Source: Coffea arabica
Taxonomy: Eukaryota > Streptophyta > Magnoliopsida > Gentianales > Rubiaceae
DNA: 64,000 nucleotides
Reading direction: 5' to 3'
NCBI RefSeq assembly: GCF_036785885.1
Contig: NC_092324.1
Coordinates: 23,239,001 to 23,303,000 of the forward strand
The position numbers were made by a program, and so were the translations under genes. Below the pieces are notes generated by a model that worked only from the letters and a program-made list of their open reading frames with translations, was not told the DNA's origin and searched no databases. This document shows positions 19,980-31,376 of this stretch, one piece after another. Position 1 is the stretch's first letter, and each line of letters starts with the position of its first letter.

Positions 19980-22105
19980 TGTGAGAACCCGTATTTTTCC
20001 CATTTTCTAGGTTTTATTATTTTCCGTGGCTTGTTTTCTGCATTTTCGTGATTAGGAAAAATTTCTAGATACTTTTAAGGAGCAGATATAATTTTTAGGT
20101 GATTTTTCTAGTATCAAATAGATTTTTAGAAATTAAGAGCATATACTGGACGTGGGACCCACTGGTGCGAAAAGTTCAGAAAAATTCGGCCAACTAGATT
20201 AAGTTTTGAATACTGGAATTAATTTACCGGGTGTTAAGAGATAAGTAGAGGGTGCTAAGTGGATTGATATAAGAGAGACAAGGTTGCTGAACATTTATGA
20301 AAAGGTGACAAGTGTCACCATTTGAGAGGTTGAACCTTAAGACCACTATTCATGGTCTTACCATTTGACTTAAATAAACCAAAAATGACCCAAAAATCAT
20401 CAAAATATCCTCCATGGTGGCCGAGCTTCTTGAGCAACAAAAGAAAGAAAGCTCTTCAAGATTTTAGCTTCAATCTTGCTTCAATCATTAAAACCAACCA
20501 TCCAACCTTGATTTTCCTCCATAAAACACCTTCAAGTAGTGTTTGTGAGTTGTTGTGTGAAGTTATTTGGAAACTTAAGGTGACCAATAGCTCTCTCTCT
20601 CTTGTGTTAAAGGTAAGTTGTGAAGAACCACCCTCCTCCCTTAATTGATGCTTAAATCATGCTTAGTGGTTGTATGAGATGCAAATTTATGGGTTATTTC
20701 TTGATTTGTGATTGAAATGATGAAGTTTTATTATTTTTGGGGATTTTTCTGTTTTAATATAAGCATGATTGTGTGGCTATCTATGATGATTATAAATGAT
20801 ATATAAGGCATCTAGAAGGTGGAAAAAGTGGAAGATTGCAAGTAATTTCTGTTTTGGAAGAAAATTGAAAAAACCTAGGGTTCATGAAGCTACATTCTGT
20901 CCGAATTTTTAGGTCCTAGATAGAGGCCGAATTGGCCTTGGCTTAAAACATGAAAGTTGTAGGGAATGACAGTTTAGAGGTTCCTACAAAATTTCAGGTC
21001 AATCGGAGTAGTGTAGAATGAGATAAGTTGAAATTACTATTGCTGTTCTGGTTTTACCCGAAATTGAGAAGTGCGTCTGTAATGGGTTGTTTTGGCTGGA
21101 ATTGATTCCGAATTGGTTGTTGAGGCCTTTTGATGAAATTTACCCCTGTTTCTTAGCTTTCAGTTGGTTTTGGAATTTCTGGATTTGGACTTGTAGAACC
21201 TGAGTTATGATGTTTCCGCTAGAATGCGTTTTGGTGAATCTGTTTTACGTTTTTGATGTAGTATCTTGCATTTTTGACCTGTTTGCACTCAAAACTGGGT
21301 TGAGTGACCTTCTGTGATGTTGTAGCCCTGTATTTTAGATTCGAAATGGTGGATCTTTCACCCTAATCCTATAATCGTAGTGAAATTGGTGCCATTACCG
21401 CAAAATGAGGACAAAAACTGTTTTTTTTTCAGGGCCAAAGCTAATTGCATTTCCGAATTTTCTGGTTTCCTCTATTGTTTGTGTATGCTTAGGGAACCCT
21501 ATTTTGGTAGTATGTAGAATTGGTTTATGACTTATAATCGAGTCTTATTGTATTTATTTGAATAGTTTAGGGCTTGACTTTCATATCCGGTCATTTCCTA
21601 GCTAAATTTTGTACTTGAATGCCATTAAGCCTAGTGCACGGCTTTTGGGAATGAGATTATTTTTGTACGAGATGTTGGGACTGATTTGAGGAAATAATGA
21701 AGCCATGATGGCTGGAAAATAGGTAAAAACAAGGGATATGCTGCCGAAATTTTTCTTGAAGGCTAGTTGGATTTACTTGTGATTTGAACGAAGGGCTTTT
21801 GGGTTGTTTGAGCTTAGGTCTTCATGTTACCTTTTCGTTACCAAAAACCATGTTTTGCACCCTTGCTTTAGTAATTATTTGGCAAGGCATACGACTGGTA
21901 GTCGAGCCTCACATGTGCATTCTGTATACTCAATTTTGAAAGTGGAACCTTCAATTGTTTTCCTTGGATTATTTTAGGGTTTCTTGGTGATTAAAGCTCT
22001 CTTTTGGGAGGTATCTGCACTGACCCTGGTGAGTGTACTACTCACTTGTGTGTTATGATATGGCTTTGATATGTGAACTTGAGATGTTGAATGTTAATTG
22101 ATTGG

Positions 22106-22133
22106 AGTGAGAGTGTACTTTATCACTCTCACT
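22106..22133 (+). other. Conserved LTR hairpin 1 (loop TACTTTAT), LTR C
   Basis: AGTGAGAGTG and CACTCTCACT are perfect 10-bp arms around TACTTTAT (22116-22123). The arm sequence differs from A, B and D while pairing is kept. Confidence 0.65.
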
Positions 22134-22477
22134 TATTGTTTCGCATGTTATTGAAAAGTTATTGGAATGTTATATGAAATGTTATATGAAATGAAATACA
22201 TGACTTAGTGTCGTTTGGACGAGTCTCCAACGACTACAAATGTTATCAATGAGCTCAACCCCATTGGTAGTTGATTGAATCGAGCCGGCGAGGGCTTGGT
22301 CGTGCCAATTAATGAACCTTGGGTAAAGTTATATGGAATCTTGTAGTATGCGAGACTCTCGATTCCGGTATACTCGAGTAATACCAAAGTGCAAGTGTTT
22401 GGAGTTCGGGCCCGGTAGGGGGATGTTAGGTGGAAGGAGTGGGAGTAAAGTGGAGTCTACGGTTGGTTACCTTTGAA

Positions 22478-22541
22478 CATTGACGGAGGGTCAATGACGT
22501 CCGATCAAGAAATGCAAACGAGGAAAGGGCTCTTGAGAGCC
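22478..22541 (+). other. Conserved LTR hairpins 2 and 3, LTR C
   Basis: Hairpin 2 is CATTGAC-GGAGG-GTCAATG (22478-22496), with perfect 7-bp arms. Hairpin 3 is GGCTCT-TG-AGAGCC (22528-22541), followed by ATCTGTATCCTT. Both recur in E with the same arms and in A and D with compensatory changes. Confidence 0.55.
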
Positions 22542-23129
22542 ATCTGTATCCTTTTATCACCATATTTGACGTGTGCCTTTGCTTATTTTACTATATTGAA
22601 TGAAAGCTTGATGCTTATATGCACTTGCTTGCGTAAGTGATAGTATCTCACTGGGCAATTAGCTCACACCAATCCTTTTGTTTTCCTTACAGGAATATGA
22701 CTCTTTTTGGAATGAATCTTGATAGATGGTTGCCGAATGAACTAGATGTATATCTCTTTTGTATTGTATATGAAGTGAAACCCTAAATGTATCTTTGGGG
22801 CCGTTTTCACTTTCAATTTGGCAAACCGTGTATATATTCATTTTTGACAACTTTTATATGTCACTTTGGATTGTATTTGCTAAAGTTCAAGATGTGAATG
22901 TTTGTTCGATATTTGGTTGCGTTCTGACGGGTCGGTTACTATTCATGACCGATTCCGGATTTCATTTTTTTTATTTTGGGTTATATTGCCCTTTTACCTT
23001 GTTTACGCGCGTTATACGTTCCGGAACGACATAGATTGCTCTAAACTGCACCGTTAGTCCTGGCGAGAGTTGGGCAGGCAGTCCGCTAACCCCTTTGGTT
23101 CGCCTTAGGGGAAAGGTGGGGCTGTCACA

Positions 23130-23937
23130 CTGATAACATGTTAAACGCTTTCAATGAGTAGCCAAAACGAGTTTTCTAGGCGAGTGTGTACTTTATCGCA
23201 CTCAACCTAAATGATTGTGAAATTTTCAATGAATGAACGATTGAAATGTTACTTGTGCATGAATGTAAGCCTTTTGGCTGAACTGGCCACTGCCCTTGTT
23301 ACTGATCGACTCGAGCCAGAAGCGGACTCGGTCGGGCGATATGGTGACCTGGGTGAACGTTTGGTATACTCGAGTATTACCTTGTAGGTTGGTGGAGTCT
23401 GGCCAATTTCCAGGAGGGGGTGAATGAAATGAACGAATGAACGAACGAACGAGGGTTTATTTATAGAAATGAAATTTTCAAATGATTGGAGGAATAAGGG
23501 GAAATGTCAGGAGAACGAATGAATGATCGAATGAATTACTCCCTGTGAGCCGTATCCTTTTCATGAATGTTTTATCGCTTTCCATTGTAAATGTTTCGTG
23601 AAGTAGTGATATTCCATGTTAGTTTATTGGATTGATTGTTTTATTATGTGTTCGGAACCTCACTGAGCTTTTAGCTCATCTCTTTAATTTTGTTTTCCTT
23701 AACAGGGGAAGGCACACAAGGATGAGAGCTTGGTATAGACTCGTTTTGTCTAGCTCTTTGTTTTGTAATGGTTCTCGCCCTAGTGCTTGGCACGGGCTGG
23801 TTGTATGGTGAAGTGAGAACCTTTGTACATTTGATGGTTGTACTTTTGAGATAGCAATGTATAAAATTTTGTTTTAAGTTTTGGATCCTTGTTTTGCTCT
23901 TTCTGGTGGTTGTATTTCTGATTTTCTTGAGTGAACG
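23130..23937 (+). mobile_element. LTR B4, second segment
   Basis: LTR B resumes with the duplicated CTGAT then AACATGTTAAACGC and matches B3 from that point. It holds hairpin 1 near 23178-23206, the TACTCGAGTA palindrome and the 3' splice consensus near 23704. It ends at the target GAACG (23933-23937), where the Sirevirus is inserted. Confidence 0.9.
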
Positions 23938-25135
23938 TGTTATTCTTGGTTTTGATGATCACAAAAGTTCGTCTATACTGACCAAGATTGATCAGGCCTG
24001 ATGGAACAAGGAAAGCATATGTTTGATTGACTCCAGTCTACGATGCTTTGGATGTGGCAAAAAAGATTGAAATAATATAAACGAATTTAGTCATTGTTTT
24101 GTTCCGATCAAAGATACTGTCTTTTAAGTATGTCTAGTTTGTCATTCTTGGTACTTTGAAATGTTTATCTAACCTCCTTCAAATACAAGTGTTTTTGTCT
24201 ATCCAAGAATCAGGTTCAAATATGTCATGAAATGCAAGACAACCAAAATGAGAAGCAAAAACAGGACAATCAGGTCGGACGGCCGAAAGGAAACTGTCGG
24301 ACGTCCGGAAGGATCGGACGCACACCTCGGACGCATATCAACCAGATCGGACGTCCGAAAAATTCCAAGATAACTTGCTAGCTCTCGGCCTACGATCGGA
24401 CGCTGTGCTGTCGGACCACAAAAATCTCATCGGACGTCCGAACTTCAACTTGGCGGTTTTCGGACGTTTGGTTCGGACGATGATTTGATCGTCGGACGTC
24501 CGAAAGCCCCAACGGCTAGCTGACCCTTCATCTGCCTTCTATCCATTGGAAGCTTTAATGAAGCCCATTTTTGTTCCCCTTTAAAGGAAAACTGTTCTGA
24601 ACGAAGGAAGAACTTTTGCACACTTTGTTTACAAGATCTCAAGAGATATTTTAGCTAGAAAATAGTCTCCAAAGCAAGATTTGTTTTAAAGTGGTGTGAA
24701 TTTCTGGTGAGCATTTCTTTTGTGACTGAAAGGATCTTTAGTGTAGCTTTGTTGAGGGTTTTCTGAGTGATTGTAAAACTTCTTAGCTTGACTAAGTGAG
24801 GCTTAGGGCAAGGAGGAAGTGCTCCCTCCATTGTACATCTAGTTGATCTTCTTCCATCTAAGAGAAGTTGCTCTTCCTAGTGTGTGGTCTTCAAGTTTGA
24901 GGATAGCTTGGTAGACACTTGGTTTGATTCCCTAATTTACTTTTCTGTTTAATAAAATTCTCATTGTTTGTCTATACTTGTGTTTCTGATCAATATTGCT
25001 CTTGTCTTCTAATCTACTTGGTTGATCATTACTAGAAAAGAAGGTAAATTTTTATTAAAGAAAAAGTGCATAAATTTGGTTAAGATTTTAATCAACCCAA
25101 TTCACCCCCCCTCTTGGTTGTCTTTGGGACTTACA
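23938..25135 (+). mobile_element. 5' LTR of the Sirevirus (1198 bp)
   Basis: It runs from TGTTATTC to CTTACA, followed by the primer site. A cluster of CGGACGTCCG-type palindromes lies at 24274-24510 in an otherwise AT-rich LTR. The end has a run of C (TTCACCCCCCCTC) typical of these elements. Confidence 0.92.
24274..24510 (+). promoter_or_regulatory. Cluster of CGGACGTCCG palindromes in Sirevirus LTR
   Basis: Perfect or near copies of the 12-bp palindrome TCGGACGTCCGA recur many times within 240 bp, making a local CpG-rich island. Part of the cluster is repeated in the 3' LTR at 56773-56880. A similar cluster lies between pol and the third ORF. It may be a multimeric regulatory site and a methylation target; function is not shown. 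Confidence 0.5.
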
Positions 25136-25137
25136 AT

Positions 25138-25149
25138 TGGTATCAGAGC
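25138..25149 (+). other. Primer-binding site of the Sirevirus
   Basis: TGGTATCAGAGC follows the LTR terminus by two bases and matches the plant initiator-Met tRNA site. Confidence 0.9.
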
Positions 25150-25190
25150 TTGGTCTCCTTGAGATTAAGCTCTAACGGCTTGGAGTAAAG

Positions 25191-28100
25191 ATGACAACCA
25201 GTCATGCTATGTTTGTTGAGGGGCAATCTGTTACTAGGCCTCCCATGTTCAGTGGCTCCAACTATGTTAGCTGGAAAGAACGGATGATTATCTTTTTGTA
25301 ATCTATTGATATTGAACTGTGGTTTATTGTGAGTGAAGGACCGCATGAAGCTAACTTTCTTGATGCAGATACAGGGCTGCTTCGGCCAAAAATGAGAGCT
25401 GAAATGAATGCTCAAGATAGGACTAACCTCACATTGAATGCCAAGGCCATGAATGTTCTTTATAGTGCCTTAGATTCAAATGAATCAATTAGAGTGAAAG
25501 GCTGTAAATCAGCCAAAGAAATGTGGGATAAGTTAAGAGAAATCCATGAGGGTGGTGACAATGTGAGAGAACAGAGAAAGGCCATCTTGGTCACAAAGTA
25601 TGAATCATTTAAGATTGAACCTCTTGAGGATATTGACAAAATGTTTTGCAGGTTCACTGACTTGATCAAAGATCTCGAGGTGTTGGGCAAAGAGTACACC
25701 TTGGGAGAGAAGAACAGAAAAATTCTCAATGCATTGGGCAAAGAATGGGAAAATAAAGTGACTGCAATAGAGGAGGCTAAGGATTTAAGTTCTGTGCCTA
25801 TTGAATCTATCATTAACTCACTAACCTCTTATGAGTTAAAACTGAAATCTAAAGTGCAGGAGGAAGAGGATGCTAGAGCAAAAAGAAATATTGCTCTAAA
25901 GACTACTCAAAGTGAAGATGATCCAGCTCACTTGGATGATGAAGATTCGGATGGTGATGATAATGATCTTGCTCTCATCACAAGAGGTTTCAAAAGAATC
26001 TTGAATAAAAAGAAGTTCAGAAAGGGAGGACCTAGCAATCAATTCCAAAATTATTCATCAAATGCAAGGAACAAAGGAAAACAAGAATTCAACAAGAAGC
26101 AAGTGGACAAATGCTATGAATGTGGACAGCCTGGACACTATGCAAACGAATGCCCCATGAAGAAAATGAAAGATGGAAAAACTGATCGAAAGCCAAGATT
26201 CAACAACTTCCAGATTACTTGGAGTGAATGCAACTCTGAAGGGGAAGTTGAAGAAGAGGAAGAATCAGCTCAAATGGCCTTCATGGCTATTGGAGATAAT
26301 GAGGAAAAAGGATCAAACAAGTCCAAATGGTTTATTGATAGCGGCTGCTCAAGGCATATGACCGGTGATCCCTCCTTGTTCATAAAGCTAAAATCAAAAT
26401 CAAGTGGAAAGGTGACATTCGGTGATGATGTGAAAGCTAAGACAATTGGTATAGGAGATGTTGGTAAGGATGGTGAAACTTTTGTCCATAATGTGCTCTT
26501 AGTTGATAACTTAAGTTATAACTTGCTTAGTGTTAGTCAATTATGTGATAAAGACTTGAATGTGTTATTCAAAAAACATGAATGCATTGTGCTTGATTCC
26601 AAATATAATATTGTGTTCAAAGGTAAGAGGTTCAACGACATATATATTGTGGTTCTTGATAAAGTTGATTCATCTAGCTTGAAATGTCTTAAAGCCTCAA
26701 ATGAAGATCCTTGGTTGTGGCATAGAAGACTTTGTCATTTTAACATGGATTTACTAAAGGAAATTTCGAAAAAGGAGTTGGTTAGAGGCTTGCCAAAAAT
26801 CAGTTTTGATAAGGACAAAATATGTGATGCATGTCAATTTGGGAAGCAAACAAAAAATTCCTTTAAACCTAAGATGTGTGTATCTACTTCTAAACCTTTG
26901 GAACTCTTGCATCTTGATTTATTTGGTCCCACTCAAATTACTAGCTTGGGTGGTAAAAGATATTGTTTTGTAATTGTTGATGATTATTCTAGATACACTT
27001 GGGTGCTATTTCTTGCTCATAAAGATGATGCCTTCAAGAATTTTACTTCATTGTTTGCTAAAGTGCAAAATCTGCTTGGCTTAAAAATTGTTAGCATTAG
27101 AAGTGATAATGGAACGGAATTCAAATATTGTGGTTTTCCAGATTTCTGTGATCATAATGGCATTACACATGAGTTTTCAATTGCAAGAACTCCACAACAA
27201 AATGGTGTTGTAGAAAGGAAAAACAGGACACTACAAGAGGCTGCTAGAACTATGTTAAGTGAATGTAGTTTGCCTAAATACCTTTGGGCTGAAGCGGTAA
27301 ACACTGCATGTTATGTGATGAATAGAATACTTTTGAGACCTATTTTAAAGAAAACTCCTTATGAGCTGATTTTTGATAAGAAACCTACGGTTGGTTATTT
27401 CAAAGTATTTGGTTGTAAATGCTTTATTTTGAATCTAAAGGAACATCTTGGTAAGTTTGATAAAAAATCTGATGAAGGAATATTTTTGGGGTATTGTGAG
27501 AATAAAAGAGGATATAGAGTTTTTAATAGAAGGACTCTTGTGATTGAAGAAGCTATACATATAACATTTGATGAAACAAATGATGATAATTCCAAAAGTT
27601 CGTGTGAGGATGATGATGTAGGTGTTCGAGAAGGAATGGAAAAGCTATCAATTGGAAATGAAGGAAGCTCTAAACCAGCAGCAACTGAAATGGAAAATGA
27701 AGTTCATAATGATCAAGAAGAAGAAGATGAAGACAAAAATGATGATCCACTCAAAGATCTTCCCAAGGCTTGGAAATTCAGCCAAAATCATCCAAAAGAG
27801 CTTATAATTGGTGATCCATCCGAGAAGGTAAACACTCGTTCCTCATCTAGAAAATTGATTGACAATTTTGCTTTAGTTTCTCTCTTTGAACCCAAAAATA
27901 TCAATGATGCTTTAAAGGATGAAAACTGGATTTTCGCAATGCAAGAAGAACTAAATCAATTTGAGAGAAATGAAGTTTGGACACTTGTTAATAGACCTCA
28001 AAATCAACCTATCATTGGTACAAAGTGGATTTTTAGAAATAAGTTGGATGATAAAGGTGTTGTTGTAAGAAATAAAGCCAGATTAGTTGCCAAAGGATAT

Positions 28101-29418
28101 GCACAAGAAGAAGGAATTGATTTTGATGAAACATTTGCTCCCGTAGCAATATTAGAATCTATTAGAATGCTTCTTGCTTTTGCATGCTTTAAAGGCTTCA
28201 AATTGTTTCAAATGGATGTTAAAAGTGCCTTTTTTAAATGGTTTTATTGATCAAGAAGTATATGTGGATCAACCCCCCGGTTTTGAAAATACAAAATTTC
28301 CAAGTCATGTGTTTAAACTATCTAAAGCTTTATATGGTCTAAAACAGGCTCCAAGAGCTTGGTATGAAAGACTAAGTGGTTTTTTGATTGAAAATGGTTT
28401 CAAAAGGGGTGTTGTGGACACCACACTTTTTACTAAGCAAGTGTTGAATGACCTTCTTATTGTGCAAATATATGTTGATGATATTATTTTTGGTGCTACT
28501 AATGAGTATCTATGCAAGGAGTTTTCCACCACTATGCAAAATGAATTTGAAATGAGTATGATGGGAGAATTAAATTTCTTCCTTGGACTTCAAATACATC
28601 AAGCGCTTGAGGGAATTTTTATAAATCAAGCAAAATATACCAAGGAATTGCTGAAAAGGTTTGGCATGGAGGACTCAAAGCAAGTTGGAACTCCAATGTG
28701 CACTTCTACAAAGCTTGACAAAGATGAAGAAGGTAATCATGTGGATGAAAAGCATTATAGAGGTATGATCGGAAGCCTACTCTATTTAACCGCAAGTAGA
28801 CCTGATATTATGTTTGCTGTTTGCTTGTGTGCTAGATTTCAATCTTGTCCAAAAGAATCACATTTGAATGCTGTAAAAAGGATTTTTAGGTATTTGAAAG
28901 GTACATTAGACTATGGTCTTTGGTATGCTAGATCTAATGAGTTTGCACTATATGGTTATTCGGATGCTGATTTTGGAGGTTGTCGTGTGGATAGAAAGAG
29001 TACTAGTGGAACTTGTCATTTTCTTGGAAATTGTTTAGTCTCTTGGTTTAGCAAAAAGCAAAATGCAATATCTTTGTCTACAACCGAAGCGGAATATATT
29101 GCCGCTAGTGCATGTTGTGCTCAACTTTTATGGATGAAGCACACTTTGAATGATTTTGGATTGTTGTATGACTGCATGCCTGTATTCTGTGATAATACTA
29201 GTGCTATAAATTTGACCAAAAATCCTATTCATCATTCTAGGACAAAGCACATAGATATAAAGCATCACTTCATTCGTGATCTTGTTCAAAAAGGTGAAAT
29301 ATGTGTAAATTATGTTTGTTCTAAAGATCAATTTGCTGATATTTTTACCAAAGCTCTGCCATTAGATCAGTTCATTCATCTAAGATCAAAATTAGGAATA
29401 ATCGAAAAATCATCCTAA
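25191..29418 (+). pseudogene. gag-pol: Sirevirus gag-pol, broken by one stop and one frameshift
   Basis: This encodes the copia polyprotein. The ATG at 25191 opens a gag N-terminus. An in-frame TAA at 25299-25301 follows MIIFL where homologues usually have Gln, so it fits a C-to-T nonsense change. The frame continues through gag, one zinc knuckle ([14 protein letters not shown], near 26110), the protease motif DSG (from 26337), the gag-pre-integrase HHCC region (HRRLCHFN ... CDACQFGK), the integrase catalytic Asp, Asp and Glu ([24 protein letters not shown]) and the start of reverse transcriptase (GTKWIFRNK). One extra T in the run at 28230-28235 shifts the frame, so the first reading ends at 28250. 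The rest reads in the +1 frame to 29418 with the RT catalytic motif YVDDIIF and RNase H (YSDADFGG, TEAEYIAAS, KHIDIKHH). The length is normal for the family. Confidence 0.92.
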
Positions 29419-29432
29419 AATTTCTCAAAGTC

Positions 29433-29548
29433 TTCGAACGTCCGAAAGAAGATGAACGGACGTCCGATGATGTTCTTCAGCCATTTTCCAGAATTGCGCC
29501 TGTTCGGACGCAACTGTCGGACGCACAACTTCGTTCGGCCGTCCGACA
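29433..29548 (+). promoter_or_regulatory. Second CGGACGTCCG cluster, between pol and the third ORF
   Basis: Starting 15 nt after the pol stop, several CGGACGTCCG-like and CGGACGCA motifs recur, ending in GTCCGACAGTGCAACGGCT. The LTR cluster ends similarly (GTCCGAAAGCCCCAACGGCT). The rest of the gap to 29910 looks like an AT-rich leader. The block could be an internal promoter for the third ORF; this is inference. Confidence 0.4.
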
Positions 29549-29910
29549 GTGCAACGGCTCATTTTTTAAAACAACTTTCTTCCTCATTTGCTTCAGACTC
29601 TTCCCATTTTATTTCCTCTCGGACGAAAACCCTCTTGTCTCTCACTCTCAAATTCATATCGTTCTGAAGCCCCCATTCCAAAATTGACTCAACCAAAACA
29701 GTTCCTGATCAATTGCGAGTCATTATTCCTGATCATTTCACAGAATCATCTATCACTTCGCACATTCCCAAATTTTCTTCAAAACCCTATCTTTTCATAA
29801 CCGCTCTGTCAAATCTTCTACAAGGCTTTTTTGTTCCAAAATTTTTGTGCGATTCACTTTCCTACTACTGTGTGTATCATTTGCATCTATCATTCCATAC
29901 ATTTCGCACA

Positions 29911-31376
29911 ATGGTGAATCTAAGGGGAGGAAAAGTTACTGCCGGACGCAAGCATCCACTCAGGGATGAGGATGAGAGTCTTCCCACTGTCAAACGGACA
30001 TCCAAACGCTTCAAAAGAGGAGCTATCAAGGGTCAAATGTCACGGCCTACACCACAACCCTCCTCTCAGCCTGAATCTGGACAGGGGACATCTTCTCAAC
30101 CGCCTCCAAAATCAGCCCCTCCTCCTACATTCTTTGATGATGCTGCGAAAGACAAATACTCCTGGATATCCCAGAAGGGTGTCATCCCTCAAAGAACTGT
30201 AAACCCCTCTGAATTTTGCTCCATAGGTTTAGAATCCATTCTGAGTCTATTTGCTTTCCAGAAATGGTCACATCTTATTTCTATGCCAAATGTCTACTAT
30301 CCTGATATGTTGCATCAATTTTTTGCCAATCTTAGGAAATGTTCTGACCAAACTGAAATATTTTCCAGGGTTAATGGGGTAGACTTAATCTTTGACTCTG
30401 AAATTGTGAACTCCATTTTAAATACTACCATTGAACGTTTATGCAAAGATAAGATTGCTAATTTCTTTTCCTATGAAGAGCTCCCGACTGCGGCAAATCA
30501 TTTTGATGGGACAAAAATGTTAACCTATTTCAAAAGAAGTTTTTCCTCACCTGCTGATGCTAAATTGAATGATCTGGCCCCTGTGAATTTAATTGCTTTT
30601 TCTATCATTTCAAACCTGCTTGTGCCTACTGATGGCCATAGAACTGATGCAAACAAAATGGAGTTGTACCTCTTTTATTGTTTTCAAGAAAAAATTCGTA
30701 TTGATTTTGGTTTTGTCATGTGCAAGTTTTTACTTCGCTATGCCACTGATTCTCGCAGAAAATTATCTTATGGAAAGTTTCTTCAAAAGATTTTTGAGTT
30801 TTACAAAGTCCCTATTCTAGGTGTTTGTCCTAAAGAAGCATCTTCTTATGCCTTTACAAAAGGGTATTTTGAAAGGAAAAATCTTGTTTTTAAAGATAAT
30901 CTGTGGGCTTATAAGGGTGTATCATCTAGTGAACTTAGGTCTAAGGCTGCACATGATCCTTCATCTATTCCACTCACTCCCATTCATCCTAGGAAATCTG
31001 CCTCTAAGGCATCTTCCTCTTCCAGTGATGAAGTAATTGAGCTCCTTCGTGAACTCAAACAGCATGTTCTTCTTCTAGAACATGGTCTAATGCTCACTAT
31101 GTCCTCTGAGCAACAAACTGCCTTCCTAGACAAAAAGAACCTCCTGTTTCCCCCCCTGTTGTTGAGGAAGTTTCCCATGACAAAGAGTCACACCCCACTG
31201 ATCCAAGTTCATCAATTCCGGATCCTGGTTCTTCAACCCCTGTGACTCCTCATGGCACCTCTACATCAGATAAAGGCAAGGCACCAGTTGAAGAGGCTGC
31301 TGAAAATGATGAAGAAACTGAAGAGGAGGATCTTGATCAATATCAGCTCTCTCGGAGGACACCTGGATCCACTTAG
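29911..31376 (+). pseudogene. Sirevirus third ORF (envelope-like / plant transposon-associated protein), frameshifted
   Basis: This ORF lies downstream of pol, where SIRE1-like elements carry a so-called envelope-like ORF. I take the ATG at 29911 (MVNLRGGK); the frame is open from 29713. The N-terminus is basic with a nuclear-signal-like stretch (KRTSKRFKRG), then Pro/Ser/Gln-rich. A folded-looking central domain (about residues 80-320) contains motifs such as FDSEIVNSIL, KMELYLFY and RRKLSYGKFL. I see no convincing signal peptide or membrane segment, so a true envelope role is doubtful. The tail is acidic and Ser/Pro-rich. Between about 31105 and 31150 the frame shifts: the annotated reading continues as unlikely sequence to 31245, while the -1 frame gives a low-complexity acidic tail (EEAAENDEETEEEDL) ending at 31376. 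Confidence 0.6.

Larger units (their letters stand above)
20613..22692 (+). other. Candidate intron inside solo LTR C
   Basis: The 5' site is AAAG/GTAAGTTGTG. The 3' site is CCTTTTGTTTTCCTTACAG/G, with CTCACTGGGC and TTAGCTCACACC just upstream. The interval is 2080 nt, starting about 245 nt after a TTAAATAAA box. Confidence 0.5.
19980..23129 (+). mobile_element. Solo LTR C (3150 bp) inserted in LTR B4
   Basis: It begins TGTGAGAACCC and ends GGGGCTGTCACA, with no polypurine tract, primer site or internal region beside it. It is flanked by a perfect 5-bp target duplication CTGAT (19975-19979 and 23130-23134), and the B3 sequence at the same point is uninterrupted. It is therefore a solo LTR left by recombination between the two LTRs of a full element. 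It matches the LTR of element E (59228-61978, minus strand) most closely, so C and E are one family. It holds all the shared interior features: TATA-like box near 20367, candidate intron, hairpins 1-3 and the palindrome. A 98-codon ORF at 20352-20648 overlaps the presumed leader and looks accidental. Confidence 0.93.

Noticed and set aside
20352-20648. 98-codon ORF at the start of LTR C
   Set aside because: It lies over the presumed leader and the 5' splice site, shows no domain, and is not kept in LTR E or B.
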